Of a DNA stretch of 64,000 nucleotides, positions 1 to 12,338 are shown piece by piece. The notes below the pieces were generated by a model, which was given only the letters and a program-made list of their open reading frames with translations, was not told the origin of the DNA and made no database searches. Source of the stretch: Trichoplax sp. H2 (taxonomy: Eukaryota > Placozoa > Uniplacotomia > Trichoplacea); NCBI GenBank assembly GCA_003344405.1, contig NOWV01000058.1:124001-188000 (forward strand), written 5' to 3'. The position numbers and the translations under genes are program-made. Position 1 is the first letter of the stretch, and each line of letters starts with the position of its first letter.

Positions 1-912
1 CTATTAAAATAATATCCAAACAGCACAATAATTAGAAACTAGGATATTATAAACTATAATACTTATCATGGCTTTATTTAAATCATAACTAACGGATGTT
101 TTTCTTGATAAATGTGTCGCTTTCTAGATTATTTATATCGATCGTCTTTTCTTGTTATATAGCTTCGTTATATACAAATTAATTTTGTCAAGAAAACAGT
201 TAATTTTAACTTGAATACATAAATTGATAGCTCAAATTAAACAACGAATTCCTTTTTTGTCTTGAGCTTGTTATTTCATCATTACAATTTGTACCGGGAA
301 ATTTGACATTTAATGTTATAAAAATATTCACAATGCATGTTGATAACCTTACTTTTACAATTAAATCTGTTTAATTAGATATAATATAATATATTATCAG
401 TTGCCACGGAATTTGTTATTAAAACATTATTTATCCCTATTACCCTATAGTATAGTTACGGTTAATTCAGAATGAGAAACGAAATTTACACATATCGCTC
501 ATCTTTAGAAACAAAGAAAGGCCTGAAGGTAAAATCTGCCAAACTTAGATACGAAACAACAAATTTTGTTGTAAATTGATTCCCAAGCCTAGGTAAGGTC
601 TAAAGAATTAGCCAAGTGTAGAAAAATTATTACAGCACTGCAATTTATAAAATAAAATTTCTATAAATCAGATATCAGATGTTAATTGTCAATTCATGCT
701 TAATATTAAATCGCTTTGAATATGTTAACTTTATCCGTAATTGAACATCTTTAATGTCTGTTATGGTACATCCGCAGCGACATACGAGATGAACTTCTTA
801 ACATAGGAGTTATTACAAAGTATAGATCATGCTTAATAAGCAGCAGCCAATTATCTCGCTTTATCTTTCGATTACGCAAAAATTAACACCATACAGATGC
901 ATCTCAAGCATT
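1..912. other. AT-rich flank, no gene seen
   Basis: No frame of convincing length or composition on either strand. It is downstream of the SANT-like gene and may include its 3' UTR. Confidence 0.5.
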
Positions 913-1815
913 CTATAACTTTTCTTCAATGAATTGGATTAGTTTGATACGCTCCTCACGATCCATGTCCAACCTCTTAATCCGATCTAATTGTCTAGTA
1001 CGCCTCTCTTTCGTGGCTAATTCCAGCCTTCTACGTTCAGCTTCTAAATTAGCAATATCAACATCTAACTCCTTACCTTCAATATCAAGGAGACGACTTT
1101 GATAATGGTAATATTTTTCCGTTGTATTTTTTAACAAGTGAATCAATTGACGCAAATCATCAGTAGGTGATGACGATAGATTTGGATGTTTCCATCTTTT
1201 ACTAATCTGGCTGTCGTCTCCTCCAACACCATCTAGACCATTTTCATCGTTGGATTCATCGTGATCATTAGATTCATTGTTTTCCTCCAAAATTTCATCT
1301 CTTGATCGTTTCTTATGACGTACCCTACCATTATTATTATTATTACTGGCCATAATAGACGATCGATGATATCGATCACTACGACCGGTGCTACTTTGGC
1401 TTGCTGAAAAGATTACAGCAGAGCCAGATTGGTTGCTAGAACCTGGTAGATTTATACTATCACATTTTTGACGGCTTAATTCCAGTTGACGTAATAATCG
1501 CAATTTTTCATCAGTTTCTTCACTGGTTTCATCGCTTGCTGCTATTTTTTCAATGTTATTATGAGCAAGATAGGAAAGTAACAATTTTACCCGATCTCGA
1601 CAACGTGTTGCACTTGATGGCATTCCTTGATCTTGCATGATACGACTGACTTTAGCCCAACTTTTCATAATTGTACCATAATTTCGGGTAAATGGACTAA
1701 TTATGACTGCCGTCTGTAACAGCATTAAATCTTCAACAGATGTATAAAACTTCTTGCACTCACGTTTTCGAGGTGATGCAGTAACACTATTACAATACGT
1801 CTCCTGATCGCTCAT
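913..1815 (-). CDS. Myb/SANT-like domain protein with C-terminal coiled coil
   Basis: Single-exon frame of 300 codons from ATG (1815) to stop. Residues ~20-90 look like a Myb/SANT/MADF-type helical DNA-binding module: spaced aromatic and hydrophobic residues including SWAKV, then SATRCRDRVKLLLSYL. A basic stretch RHKKRSRDE (~167-175) could be a nuclear localisation signal. It is followed by an acidic Asn/Asp/Glu-rich linker and, from ~225 to the end, a highly charged helix (LEAERRRLELATKERR) ending in RIKLIQFIEEKL that should form a coiled coil. This DNA-binding domain, linker, coiled coil order is common in animal SANT-like regulators and in domesticated transposase-associated MSANTD proteins. 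I infer a nuclear DNA-binding protein and do not recognise the orthologue. It is the 3'-most gene on this strand here, about 1.9 kb downstream of ASF1. Confidence 0.75.
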   Translation of the reverse strand: MSDQETYCNSVTASPRKRECKKFYTSVEDLMLLQTAVIISPFTRNYGTIMKSWAKVSRIMQDQGMPSSATRCRDRVKLLLSYLAHNNIEKIAASDETSEETDEKLRLLRQLELSRQKCDSINLPGSSNQSGSAVIFSASQSSTGRSDRYHRSSIMASNNNNNGRVRHKKRSRDEILEENNESNDHDESNDENGLDGVGGDDSQISKRWKHPNLSSSPTDDLRQLIHLLKNTTEKYYHYQSRLLDIEGKELDVDIANLEAERRRLELATKERRTRQLDRIKRLDMDREERIKLIQFIEEKL

Positions 1816-3701
1816 GCTTTGGAATTTTGTGTCACTAGCTCTTAAAATTTGGCACAGTTAACGCTTGTTTAATTATAAATCATTAATGGGTAATTCCAGG
1901 ATAAGCCTAATCGACACACCAGTAGTATTTTTATCCACGTAATTATGATAAAAAATTGATAAGTGAACCTGTTTATGAGATAGCTCAAAATATACAGGGT
2001 TATTGAGTTCGATGCATGCTGTGCAATGAGTCGTAACCAAGCTATCAATGCTTCTGATATCTTTTATTTTAAGCAAGAACTGATCACTTAGATAAAGAAT
2101 TTTATCATATCAATAGTTTCGAGACTTAAGAATTGCACACAGACAGTAACAGAGGCATCACATTTGCAACCTACGGCTCATTGATATGCTACTATGAAAC
2201 TCTCCAGCATATTGGTTTCTGTGTTTAACTGAATCTGTTCATCTTAAAATTCCTTCAAGCTGGTACCCAAACATACCCAAAACAAACGTAATTCACTCTC
2301 GTCAATTTATTGATCAAGGTAGCATCGGTTGAACCGATCTTAACACGAATATAGAAAGGTTATTTGTTCAACAAACTGATGATTATAGATGACAGTATAA
2401 TTAAAACGGTAGCATACTGATTCAATTATCAGTCACGATATAGTAATAGCAAGAAAAGTCTATAGGTAAATAATAATTTAGCGATACTACATTATCATTA
2501 CAAGCAAGAATTTGTAACATGTAATATAAAATAAGACGACATAACGTGAAAAAATTGCTTGGAAGTGATATTATTTTCTCATTATACTAGGAACAAAGCT
2601 TGCTGTTGTCACGAAATTCCAAGCGCGTAAACATTGACTGACAGTCATAAATATCGAATGGTATATAGCTCATGAGCTAATACCATAACGCTGCGATAAA
2701 TGTTCGATAATTATAATCCAGCGTAAAAAGATACAGTGTTGAAGGCTTGAATTACTTGGCTGATGCCCACAGTCAAAGCCACTGAACTATACATTTAGTA
2801 TCGTACAAGGTAAAAAATTATCGTTGCTACATGTTGGTAGGATATGATCGATTCATAAATGTGAATTGACACTTACGTTTTATAAAGCTATGGCTTAAAC
2901 AATTACTATAACAAGACCGATGAAACATAACGTAATATGTATACTATCTAACAAGATTGTTAGCCTTTTTAAATACCAAGAGTAAGGATAACCACGGAAA
3001 ACGAATAATGTTAACATTCACAACAATTTAAGTATGAAGACAACAATCTGACGAGTTGTCATCATTATCATTATCTAAGAAAGTAACGTGCTTTCACTTT
3101 CAAGTTTAATTGTAACAGCATTATAATTTTAAAAGTTCATAAAGGCAAGCAGATTTACTCATTACAATAATTCTAGTTCTACAGTACTATAAATTAGATA
3201 TTGAATAAGCAATAAGTACCAATAATACATTGCAAGAATTCTATTGATACGTGAATTTTTACTAGACGAAAGATTGCAATGTCAGATAAATTCCGAGAAG
3301 TTGTACATAAAATTCTTTCATGCTTATGATGAATGCATTTAGTCTATTGTAGCTATGGACAAGAATTGACGCTGGCTTCTATTAAACGTACAGTATAACA
3401 TTTAACATCAGTGAATTTTTAGCAATGCAATAAACAAAGTTACGCTAATTTAATTAATTCTGATACATCTTCCAATTATATGAAGTCGTTAACTAAATCA
3501 CTTTAACATTATATACAGTAAGCAATCGTACGGATTTACATGCGATGCCTTAACTTGTATCACCGATCGAATTGTGCACTCTATACCATAGAAATATTGT
3601 CTTTAAATTTTCCAACTAGAGCGTTATTTTTTACCTAAACGACCACAATAAGCCATAAGGGAGTACAAATTGTACCTTGGACATAAAATATATTGTCTAC
3701 A
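1816..3701. other. Intergenic, between the SANT-like gene and ASF1
   Basis: AT-rich with no supported gene. It must hold the ASF1 3' UTR next to 3701 and the SANT-like promoter next to 1816. A short frame at 1873-2076 on the minus strand has no coding character. Confidence 0.5.
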
Positions 3702-5284
3702 TCAACAAGTTTCCATAGATTCTGTGTTGTCGGTCGTAATATCGTCCCAATCGATTTTGAATCTTGTTATTCGCGGATTTGTATCTAGGATATTCCGTTG
3801 CAGCTATAAAAGTGCCATATAATATATATGTTATTGAAGTATATTCATTCTCCTAGTTATTACTACCCAGGTACATTATTAAAAGCCATCCGAAGAACTC
3901 GGTCGAATAATTACTGTAAGATCTGTATTGTTATATCGAGAATAGCCAACTTTACATACATATTCTTATAATTTTTATTTCGTAGATATACACTCTATAG
4001 GTAGGATAGATGCAGTAATCCTTCAGTATACGCATATTATCCATATGCATGTCACTTACCTTATCGAAAATGGGAGAACTAGGAGGATTCTCGCGTAATT
4101 CTTCATCAATATACTCATTGTTGACAAAGTAACCAATGCGAATAAATTCATGATTGCGATAGCAACATGTTAATAATATTACCGTGACACCAACGACATC
4201 ATCAATCGGCAGCTTACGTGGATCAGGTGGTTCAGCCTGTGTTCATATAACAAATAATGTCAGTGCAAGTCAATACTCAATAAAATTACTAACAATAGCA
4301 TGATCAGTAGCACTTTCCATCAACTTTGTAAATTGCATGTACAGTACAAGATGTTCAGTATGCCTACAGTAGCTAATTAATGGTAAGCACGTCATTAAAA
4401 TGATAATCCGTAACTAACGTCCAGTTTTAGCAATTTTTAAAAGCGTCATTAATGGTGCTACAGCTACGTATTGCTACAACATTCATACCGCGGAGCAGAA
4501 TGAAATCGATTTCAATTAGCTCATACCAAGCAGAAAAGTATTATCAGTATCTTTGTATTGAGGATAATCAAGTTTAACATACACTTGTTAAAACTTGATT
4601 GCAATGCATGATGAATTACCTGAAATACAAACATGTGCTTTCCGGTAGGAACAGGTCCTACTAAAACCGAATCTAATAACTGGTCGTACTTTTCATCACT
4701 AGCAGAACCCACGTAAATCAATTTCCATTCAAGATCTAGAGTAATCCATTCGAGAAAATAGTAGATTTAATTTATCTTGAATAATTTGTCCATAATTTCA
4801 GTTAGTCTATTAATTAAGCCGATAGTTGAACATTAAAATGATTTGTGCTCAAGCTAGTCCATTGAGTTGCACCTCCAAGCATGTCTAGTAGACTCAAGTC
4901 AGTCAATTAAACTACTGTACGGGTATTCCAAACCGATCCAGTGGCGTACAACTAGTCATTGGAATTATTATTTTACGAGATTTACTAATGTATCCTATCT
5001 ACTAGTCATGACAGAGAGTCTGTCTTGAGTTAGTATCATGTCCTGCAGATCAGTATGCAAAAGGCCCAACAAGGACTACACTGCTGTTGGCCGTTAGGTT
5101 GAAGAAAAAAAAAAATTTCACAGCAGTATTTTTTTGCAATGGCTGGACAAAGTTTTTACATTGATAGAATCATACCGTCAGGTAAATTTTCCATGCATTC
5201 AAAGGTAATTTCAAATTGAAAGGGATTATTGGATCTTGTTGGATTATCCAGTACCAAGACATTACAGACATTGACTTTAGCCAT
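3702..5284 (-). CDS. ASF1: Histone chaperone ASF1 (four coding exons)
   Basis: Coding exons on the minus strand: 5284-5176, 4735-4620, 4236-4060 and 3803-3702, all with GT-AG introns and continuous frame, giving 167 residues. Family landmarks follow the exons: [15 protein letters not shown] and [16 protein letters not shown] (exon 1), [18 protein letters not shown] and [14 protein letters not shown] (exon 2), [14 protein letters not shown] and [12 protein letters not shown] plus ELRENPP (exon 3), [13 protein letters not shown] (exon 4). ASF1 binds H3-H4 dimers and hands them to CAF-1 or HIRA in nuclear chromatin assembly. The protein ends about a dozen residues after the conserved immunoglobulin-like core, so it lacks the long C-terminal tail of vertebrate and yeast ASF1. 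Exon 2 extends into its intron in frame, so a naive reading sees only a 66-residue protein there. Confidence 0.95.
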
Positions 5285-5980
5285 GATTTCCTAACCTAGT
5301 TCGCTGGGAAGTCCGTGTATATCAAAAAAATCAACCAGCAGTGATTTCAACTCGCTTTTCGCAGGCAGACAAGGGAGATTGCAAGCACACCAATGGATAT
5401 CCAACTTGTCACTACCACAACTTATCTCAATGGAAAATCTTAGTTAGCAATTGAATGAATGGATCCTACAGCTCTGTCTGTCAAAATTCCAGTTTTAAAG
5501 GGCAATAAATCGTTCTAAACTAGGTAAAAGGCTACAAGACAGCAATTGCCAAAGGAATCCTGAGCAAAGAAATCTTTTCAATGAAGGCAAAATAGATAAT
5601 ATCTTTCGGCTGACTTTTGTAGGCGACGTACTAGTAGTGTCAACTTGTCGATGCAGTACGTGCAACATGGGTGAACTGTATAGTGGATGTTCGTTGGTTA
5701 ACACGATGGCCAATAAGAGCATGAAGTCCACTTTATCAATAAAGTGGACTTGGTACTGTAGGCAATATTGCAGGCATATATTAGTGACATTATTTTTGCT
5801 AGTGATGGTAATGCAAGCAATGAAACTATTAGCAATGCTAAAAGACATTGTAGAGTACTAGACGCATGACTAGCAAAAGTAATGTCTCTATTAAATGCCG
5901 ACAGAAAAGAGCAATGAAGACAAGACTTGTACCGTGTACAGTCTAGCTACTGTGAATTGTACTGTAAGCACGAATCTGGC
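5285..5980. other. Intergenic upstream of ASF1, with a perfect hairpin
   Basis: It contains the presumed ASF1 promoter next to 5285. Overlapping short frames on both strands (about 5495-5860) are not convincing as genes. The 12 bp hairpin at 5724-5751 lies inside. Confidence 0.4.
5724..5751. repeat. Perfect inverted repeat, 12 bp stem, 4 nt loop
   Basis: AAGTCCACTTTA, loop TCAA, then TAAAGTGGACTT, with no mismatch. It may be a fold-back element remnant or a structural element. No coding gene overlaps it convincingly. Confidence 0.85.
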
Positions 5981-7016
5981 GCCAAATGTAGACCAGGTGA
6001 CCAAAGTCAGGAATTACGTTACAGTACCAGATAGCAAAGTAGGTCCCGCCTCAGTACTCATTTCTTCTGTATCATCGACTAACTGACTTCTTCGTAAGCC
6101 ATGACTGTACAGTATCTGGTAATGTAGAACCTATACAGTACGGTCTATATTATATTAGTATATTAATAGTACCAGATTCCAAAGTAGGTCCCGCCTCGTT
6201 ACTCATTTCTTCTGCATCATCGACTACTTACTTATTTCTTCGTAGTCCATCACTCTATCTAGTAATGTATAACATATACGGTCTATATTACTGTATATTA
6301 GTATATTAGTAGTACCAGATTCCAAAGTAGGTCCCGCCTCATTACTCATTTCTTCTGTATCATCGACTACTTACTTATTTCTTCGTAGTCCATCACTCTA
6401 TCTAGTAATGTATAACATATATGGTCTATATTACTGTATATTAGTAGTACCAGATTCCAAAGTAGGTCCCGCCTCATTACTCATTTCTTCTGTATCATCG
6501 ACTACTTACTTATTTCTTCGTAGTCCATCACTCTATCTAGTAATGTATAACCTATATGGTCTATATTACTGTATATTAGTAGTACCAGATTCCAAAGTAG
6601 GTCCCGCCTCATTACTCATTTCTTCTGTATCATCGACTACTTACTTATTTCTTCGTAGTCCATCACTCTATCTAGTAATGTATAACATATACGGTCTATA
6701 TTACTGTATATTAGTATATTAGTAGTACCAGATTCCAAAGTAGGTCTCGGCCTCAGTACTCATTTCTTCTGTATCATCGACTACTGACCTATTTCTTCGT
6801 AGTCCATGGCTGTATCTAGTAATGTACAATGTACTGACTTATTAGATTGTACAGTATATACGGTCTATATTATATTACTATATTAGTAGTACCAGATTCC
6901 AAAGTAGGTCCCGGCCTCAGTACTCATTTCTTCTGTATCATCGACTACTGACTTCTTTCTTCGTAGTCCATGGCTGTATCTAGTATTGTATAACATGCAT
7001 GTACGGTCTATATTAG
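5980..7016. repeat. Tandem array, about 135-164 bp unit, seven copies
   Basis: The marker CAGAT...AAAGTAGGTC recurs at 6028, 6173, 6316, 6451, 6586, 6729 and 6893, giving spacings of 145, 143, 135, 135, 143 and 164 bp. Central copies are nearly identical and edge copies are diverged, as expected when unequal exchange homogenises the middle. Where the spacing is 135 bp (45 codons) the array reads as a repeating open frame (SKVGPASLLISSVSS), which I take as a consequence of period length and not as a gene. Two more copies lie after the gap (7839, 7973). Confidence 0.93.
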
Positions 7017-7297
7017 TCAGTGGAAACATGAACTTTTGCAATTTACGCGGTAGTTTTGAGCAACAAAATTCATATTTTCGCTTTACTACTGCTTGAGCGT
7101 TAATGCTTGCGTACACTTAGAAGCTACTCGGGGAAAAAAGGGACCCCCAAGAATGAGCGAGTAGTCCTTGACCGTAAATCATACTGCGGTTGGGTATGGT
7201 TACTTTAGGACCGAAATAACGATCACTATACTGTAGATAGAGTATAAGGAAGAGCTATTAATTAATTAATGAGCAACGGGGATTTACACGCTCGCAA

Positions 7298-7762
7298 GTA
7301 TTATAATCTTGCTTGCTACACAGTAGTTTAGCCAAGCTTCACATCAAAACTCAGAAGGTGAAGCAGTTTACTGCCTACTGTACCCAGTCAATAGGACATA
7401 ACTATTCTCTGGGGGAAATTAAATGACGTGAATTCATTGCTATGCGGGATTTTACATCCTTATAAAGCAATGCCCTCTAGTAAATACGATTGTAAATAGG
7501 GCTATATATAAAGTTGATTCTCCCTGATGGGCTGGGATAGTTGGTTGCAAATCTCAACACTCCATATTTCGCTCCTTAATCACACTGTAATATCTCTTTA
7601 TTACTGGTAGGCGAAAGATGGAAAAAATCATGCCATTGATCTAGATTGATAAACAATGAACGTTTACAAGAGTAAGCGCGATTCGGTAACACTATTTTAC
7701 TACTTTGCAGCTCGGTAGCAAAATATGGAAAAAAATAAATGATACCGTTAATTTGGATTGAC
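7298..7762. repeat. Left copy of a duplication flanking an assembly gap
   Basis: From GTATTATAATCTTGCTTGC onward this stretch is repeated almost letter for letter at 8004-8467. The differences seen are a few single bases and one A-run length change. Confidence 0.9.
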
Positions 7763-7782
7763 NNNNNNNNNNNNNNNNNNNN
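7763..7782. other. Assembly gap (20 N)
   Basis: Run of N between unique-looking sequence and further copies of the tandem array. The true length is unknown. Confidence 0.99.
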
Positions 7783-7995
7783 TAGTAATGTATAACATAT
7801 ACGGTCTATATTACTGTATATTAGTATATTAGTAGTACCAGATTCCAAAGTAGGTCCCGCCTCATTACTCATTTCTTCTGTATCATCGACTACTTACTTA
7901 TTTCTTGGTAGTCCATCACTCTATCTAGTAATGTATAACATATACGGTCTATATTATATTAGTATACTAGTACCAGATTCCAAAGTAGGTCCCAT
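7783..7995. repeat. Further copies of the 135 bp tandem array
   Basis: Markers at 7839 and 7973 (134 bp apart) match the units at 5980-7016. This array segment sits between the gap and the right copy of the duplicated flank. Confidence 0.9.
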
Positions 7996-8003
7996 TATAA
8001 GGT

Positions 8004-8467
8004 ATTATAATCTTGCTTGCTACACAGTAGTTTAGCCAAGCTTCACATCAAAACTTAGAAGGTGAAGCAGTTTACTGCCTACTGTACCCAGTCAATAGGA
8101 CATAACTATTCTCTGGGGGAAATTAAATGACGTGAATTCATTGCTATGCGGGATTTTACATCCTTATAAAGCAATGCCCTCTAGTAAATACGATTGTAAA
8201 TAGGGCTATATATAAAGTTGATTCTCCCTGATGGGCTGGGATAGTTGGTTGCAAATCTCAACACTCCATATTTCGCTCCTTAATCACACTGTAATATCTC
8301 TTTATTGCTGGTAGGCGAAAGATGGAAAAAATCATGCCATTGATCTAGATTGATAAACAATGAACGTTTACAAGAGTAAGCGCGATTCGGTAACACTATT
8401 TTACTACTTTGCAGCTCGGTAGCAAAATATGGAAAAAAAATAAATGATACCGTTAATTTGGATTGAC
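8004..8467. repeat. Right copy of the gap-flanking duplication
   Basis: Near-identical to 7298-7762. After 8467 the sequence is unique again and leads into the cystinosin 3' flank. Confidence 0.9.
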
Positions 8468-8469
8468 AA

Positions 8470-9157
8470 TCAGTACATCTTTACAAAAGCCACCGCCATA
8501 CATGAATAGTACAGTTAGGTTTACAGTATTACAAGTATATCCTTTAGATTAACAAACTAATATTCATGGTGACTGCTCGAAGCACTGTACCATGGACTAA
8601 TAAAATAAAAGAAAATCTAGTGCTGCAGTCCATGAGTGTACAGTAGTACAATACTCCTCACCAGGTCCATACAGTGCAAATACTACACTAATGTACAAGT
8701 TGTGGTAAATAATCCATTTACAATAGAAATTAGACAAATAAAAATGATAACTTACGACTTTCAGTTACAGTTAAATCTATTCGCAGACCGCGAAAACTAT
8801 TCAATATTCTCCGTAAAAAATAGATAATCAACAGTCATAAATGGATCGATATACAAGTCGATTCTACTCTTTCAAAGTAATCATCAAACGACGTCGGATA
8901 CACACTACTGTAAAACATATCCAACAAAGTCTCGTCCTATTCAAATTAATTTCTTCCAGGCTTTAATTCATCATATACGATAATCGATAACTTTATATTT
9001 TTAGTTTAACATTTCGATGTTTACTTCTGTATCATAAAAATAAATCTGCTGAAGATAAGAACACATGCTCAAGATAAAATCAATTGCGATACCGTCAATA
9101 AAAACGATACCATGGGTAAAATCGATAACGCGGTACCACAATCAAAGTCGAGAAAAT
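8470..9157. other. 3' flank of cystinosin
   Basis: AT-rich. It probably includes the cystinosin 3' UTR next to 9157. A 63-codon plus-strand frame at 8636-8827 has no recognisable similarity or splice context and is not called. Confidence 0.4.
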
Positions 9158-12100
9158 TTATGGCTCAATTAGAGCTTCATATCCACTCCCCTTGTCCCTA
9201 TTTTTATACAGAACGTAATGCTGAAATATAAAAAGAATATCGAAGCAAACAGAAAATAATCCTAATCCAAATTTTGTTGGATCTCCAAAGATTGATCCCC
9301 AATCATCTAAATTTAAGAGTAACAAATAAAATGAAAGCAAAAATCAATCATCACTATTTTGCAACAATGAATTTTAATTTTAAATGGTAAATATAGAAAA
9401 ATGAAGCAAACAATTTCTGTTGTACCGTACCACTGTTGTAGGCCAATAAAAACATCTGCAGTAAACTAAAGCTACCGCCAGTAAAGTCCAATAAGACATT
9501 TCCAATACTCCATCCAACCGTACTTTTACGTCTGTAATTCATGTAGGCCTAAAGGATGATTAATACTAGTCAGACCAAGTAGTAATTAATGCACATACCA
9601 AGTCAAGTGCTCTCAACTTATTTGCATACAAACCTGAGGCACGTATTTAATCAGGGTTATTCCTAACTTTACATATGACAAAAAGTATAGATAAGTTAAC
9701 CAGCTAAGCTTGCCAGCAATAGCTACGATCAAGGATATAATAGCAAATAGCCACGATCCAGAGACAAGGGCAGTCGCTGTCCAAGAAAGTTTTTGGTCAC
9801 CACGCTACAAGAATGGATAGTAATGAAATAAAATTGCCTCAAAAAGAAAATTAACGGAAACAGGGACAAATGTAAAATAAATAGTAACCTCGTAAATAAA
9901 ACACTGAAATATCGTGAAACCGGTAATTACGGCAGCGTGGATAGCGAAGAAAACATCATTTCCTCGAACTGGAATTATACCGTAAGGGTGCAATTTCTCG
10001 TATTCCATCTATGATAGAATTATTTCATGATTATAAATTTGTAATTTCAATCAAGGCGAGTTTCAATATGTCATTCACCAGTATTTTTCCTACCTTAATT
10101 TCGTCTACCCAGAATATGCCAATGTTGAAAATAGAATAGGCAATAAACCCGGTAATATTCAACGCAAGATAGTCGAAATTTAATCCAATCACACTATCAA
10201 TCAAACATTGTTAATGCTACTTTATTAGATTGTAAATACTTGTATCGCATACTTTCACGGTAAGATAGCGATAAATTTAATATCTGTAGCTAATATCAAC
10301 AGTATTGTACCTTTTCCTCCTCCAGTTCTCGTAAACCTACATTAAGAAAGTTTTTGACGTAAAATAGTTAATATATCTAAAATTTACATCACCAAGGGGT
10401 AAGTAGTACTAATTTCATCTAAATGCCTAGCACAGCGAAAATTATCTATAGAAATAAGGTACTATATAATCGACAGTGTGACAAGAAGAAGACGTTTAAC
10501 CTGAGGATAGAACGAAATTGTCCACGCGGCAAAGTAAATCCAGCCAATGACTGCGTTAATTGTTACCAAAGCTAAGGAATGTACGATGTGGACTTTGATA
10601 AAGGCACGACTTACGCTATTATGACAATAGTTATATTAGTACTTACAACTAAGCTATACTAGTAAGACACAAAATTTTGGTCAATATCCTCTATCACTTC
10701 AATATTTCGTAACCTTCTGTAAATATAGAAGCAGCCTTACTTAACAATTTCGTCTGAAGTTGTGTTCATAACAATTTCTGTTTCTCCGGGTCCGACAGCG
10801 GAAATGGAAAAATTAACCCTGCTGCAATCACCAGATAATATTTTCACCTGAAATGATCAATAGTAGAGTTAAAAATCGTAGCATGATAACGTCATAATAT
10901 CTCAAAAATTTAAGCTCAATTACTACATCGTAAGTCATAAAATACTTCTTACTCACCTGATCATCAGAACTGGATACTATACCATCGTTCCGACTGTAAA
11001 GATTAATAGTAGCATCGGTAGCTAACTGCGAACTAAAAGTTAAAATAATAAAGGTAACCGTGATCATTAGAGCCGTTATCGAAAAATACTTTCTACTGCA
11101 AGTTATAATGAAGTAGAACGAAGAAGAATTTTACAGCTGCCTACGTTGATTTTGAACAAGGCATGATAAGTTTCGAAGTATGTCATAGGTAACATTTAAA
11201 ACTCCCAATATTTTATTAATAGTACTATAACTTCTTTTAGATAAGTTAGCAACTCCCAATATTTTATTAACAGTAGTATAACTTCTTTTAGATAAGTTAA
11301 ACATCTTGTAGCATATCTACGTAGCCAAGGTGGCGAAATACTATTTGACACTATCAGAATCAAATTATTTACACAGTTAAGTACTAAGTCTTAATCAAGA
11401 TAAACTTTGACTTTTCTATCGCCGTATACGCATACAGTGCAGTTCGTATGCCTAACACGAAACAGTTTACTACAGATTTCATAGTTAATGATTGCTAACC
11501 GAAAATTGAAAAAAAGTAGCTAGCGTGTAGCAGAGTGAATTCATAATATTACCTATTTCAAATACGAGAGATATAAATGTATAATTTTACGGAAATGACT
11601 ACAAAAAACCTAATCAATATCACATAGTTATCTATATACAATTAAATGTAAATACCCTAACATTTCCTTAAATGAATAAATTCGTATCCATCAAGTTAAA
11701 TCGCCTACCTTGGCTTTATGAATGCTATAGATTTTGTATGCAGCTGAAGTGTTTGAGCTGGACTAGTAGTAATGGTAACATTTCTCTTTCGATCTATAGC
11801 GATAACCAAATGAAATACAGTCAACCACTAGGCTAAGATTAACTATATGCTGTACCTAACTTATGCCGCTTAATTATAATCCACATATTTGTAACCAAGG
11901 CAAGTAATTGTTTACCGACAGTCAAAATTTTACGTAATTTACTGTGGTAATGCGACTACGCACTCACAACTAATATACGTCTATGTACACGGTGGAGTTT
12001 AAAGTAGGCTTAAAGACTTCTCTAACTATTAACTTATTAAAAGATTTTATAAATCTATCAGTAAACTCTTAAAGTAATAAATACGTACCTGTGCTGTTCG

Positions 12101-12206
12101 AATCAAAATCGATGTCGATAAATTGCGTCTCAGCAAGAGTGATCGTGGTCAAACAAGACCATAAACCTACTATATACAAGGTAATTAAAATAGATCTTGC
12201 AGCCAT
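9158..12206 (-). CDS. CTNS: Cystinosin, lysosomal cystine/H+ symporter (11 exons)
   Basis: Coding exons on the minus strand: 12206-12089, 11793-11709, 11032-10957, 10847-10741, 10615-10501, 10336-10311 (26 nt), 10193-10094, 10008-9889, 9804-9634, 9548-9431 and 9306-9158. The frame is continuous for 394 residues (human about 367). The first exon gives a signal peptide ([18 protein letters not shown]). The lumenal N-terminus carries several N-glycosylation sequons (NST, NVT, NFS, NTT, NVS). Two PQ-loop motifs follow: [20 protein letters not shown] across exons 5-7 and [18 protein letters not shown] across exons 9-10. They are followed by [16 protein letters not shown] and [13 protein letters not shown]. 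The tail GYEAL is a YxxPhi motif matching the GYDQL lysosomal sorting signal of the human protein. Cystinosin exports cystine from lysosomes by proton coupling. Confidence 0.95.
11200..11300. repeat. Two-copy 51 bp tandem repeat in a cystinosin intron
   Basis: AACTCCCAATATTTTATTAA starts at about 11200 and again at 11251, and both copies run to TTTTAGATAAGTTA with two substitutions. It lies in the intron between coding exons 2 and 3. Confidence 0.9.
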
Positions 12207-12338
12207 ACCCTTTTCTCTTTAGAATTCTAGAAGGTAATAAATTCATTTCAGTTCATGTATTGCATAATTTCGTTAGTTTGATTGATAATATTGCCCAGTA
12301 TTAGAGTATCGATTTGTTAAGTTGATATAGATTGTAAA

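Noticed and set aside
6408-6722. 104-codon plus frame with internal repeats
   Set aside because: It lies wholly within the 135 bp tandem array. Openness follows from the period being a multiple of three, and other units break the frame.
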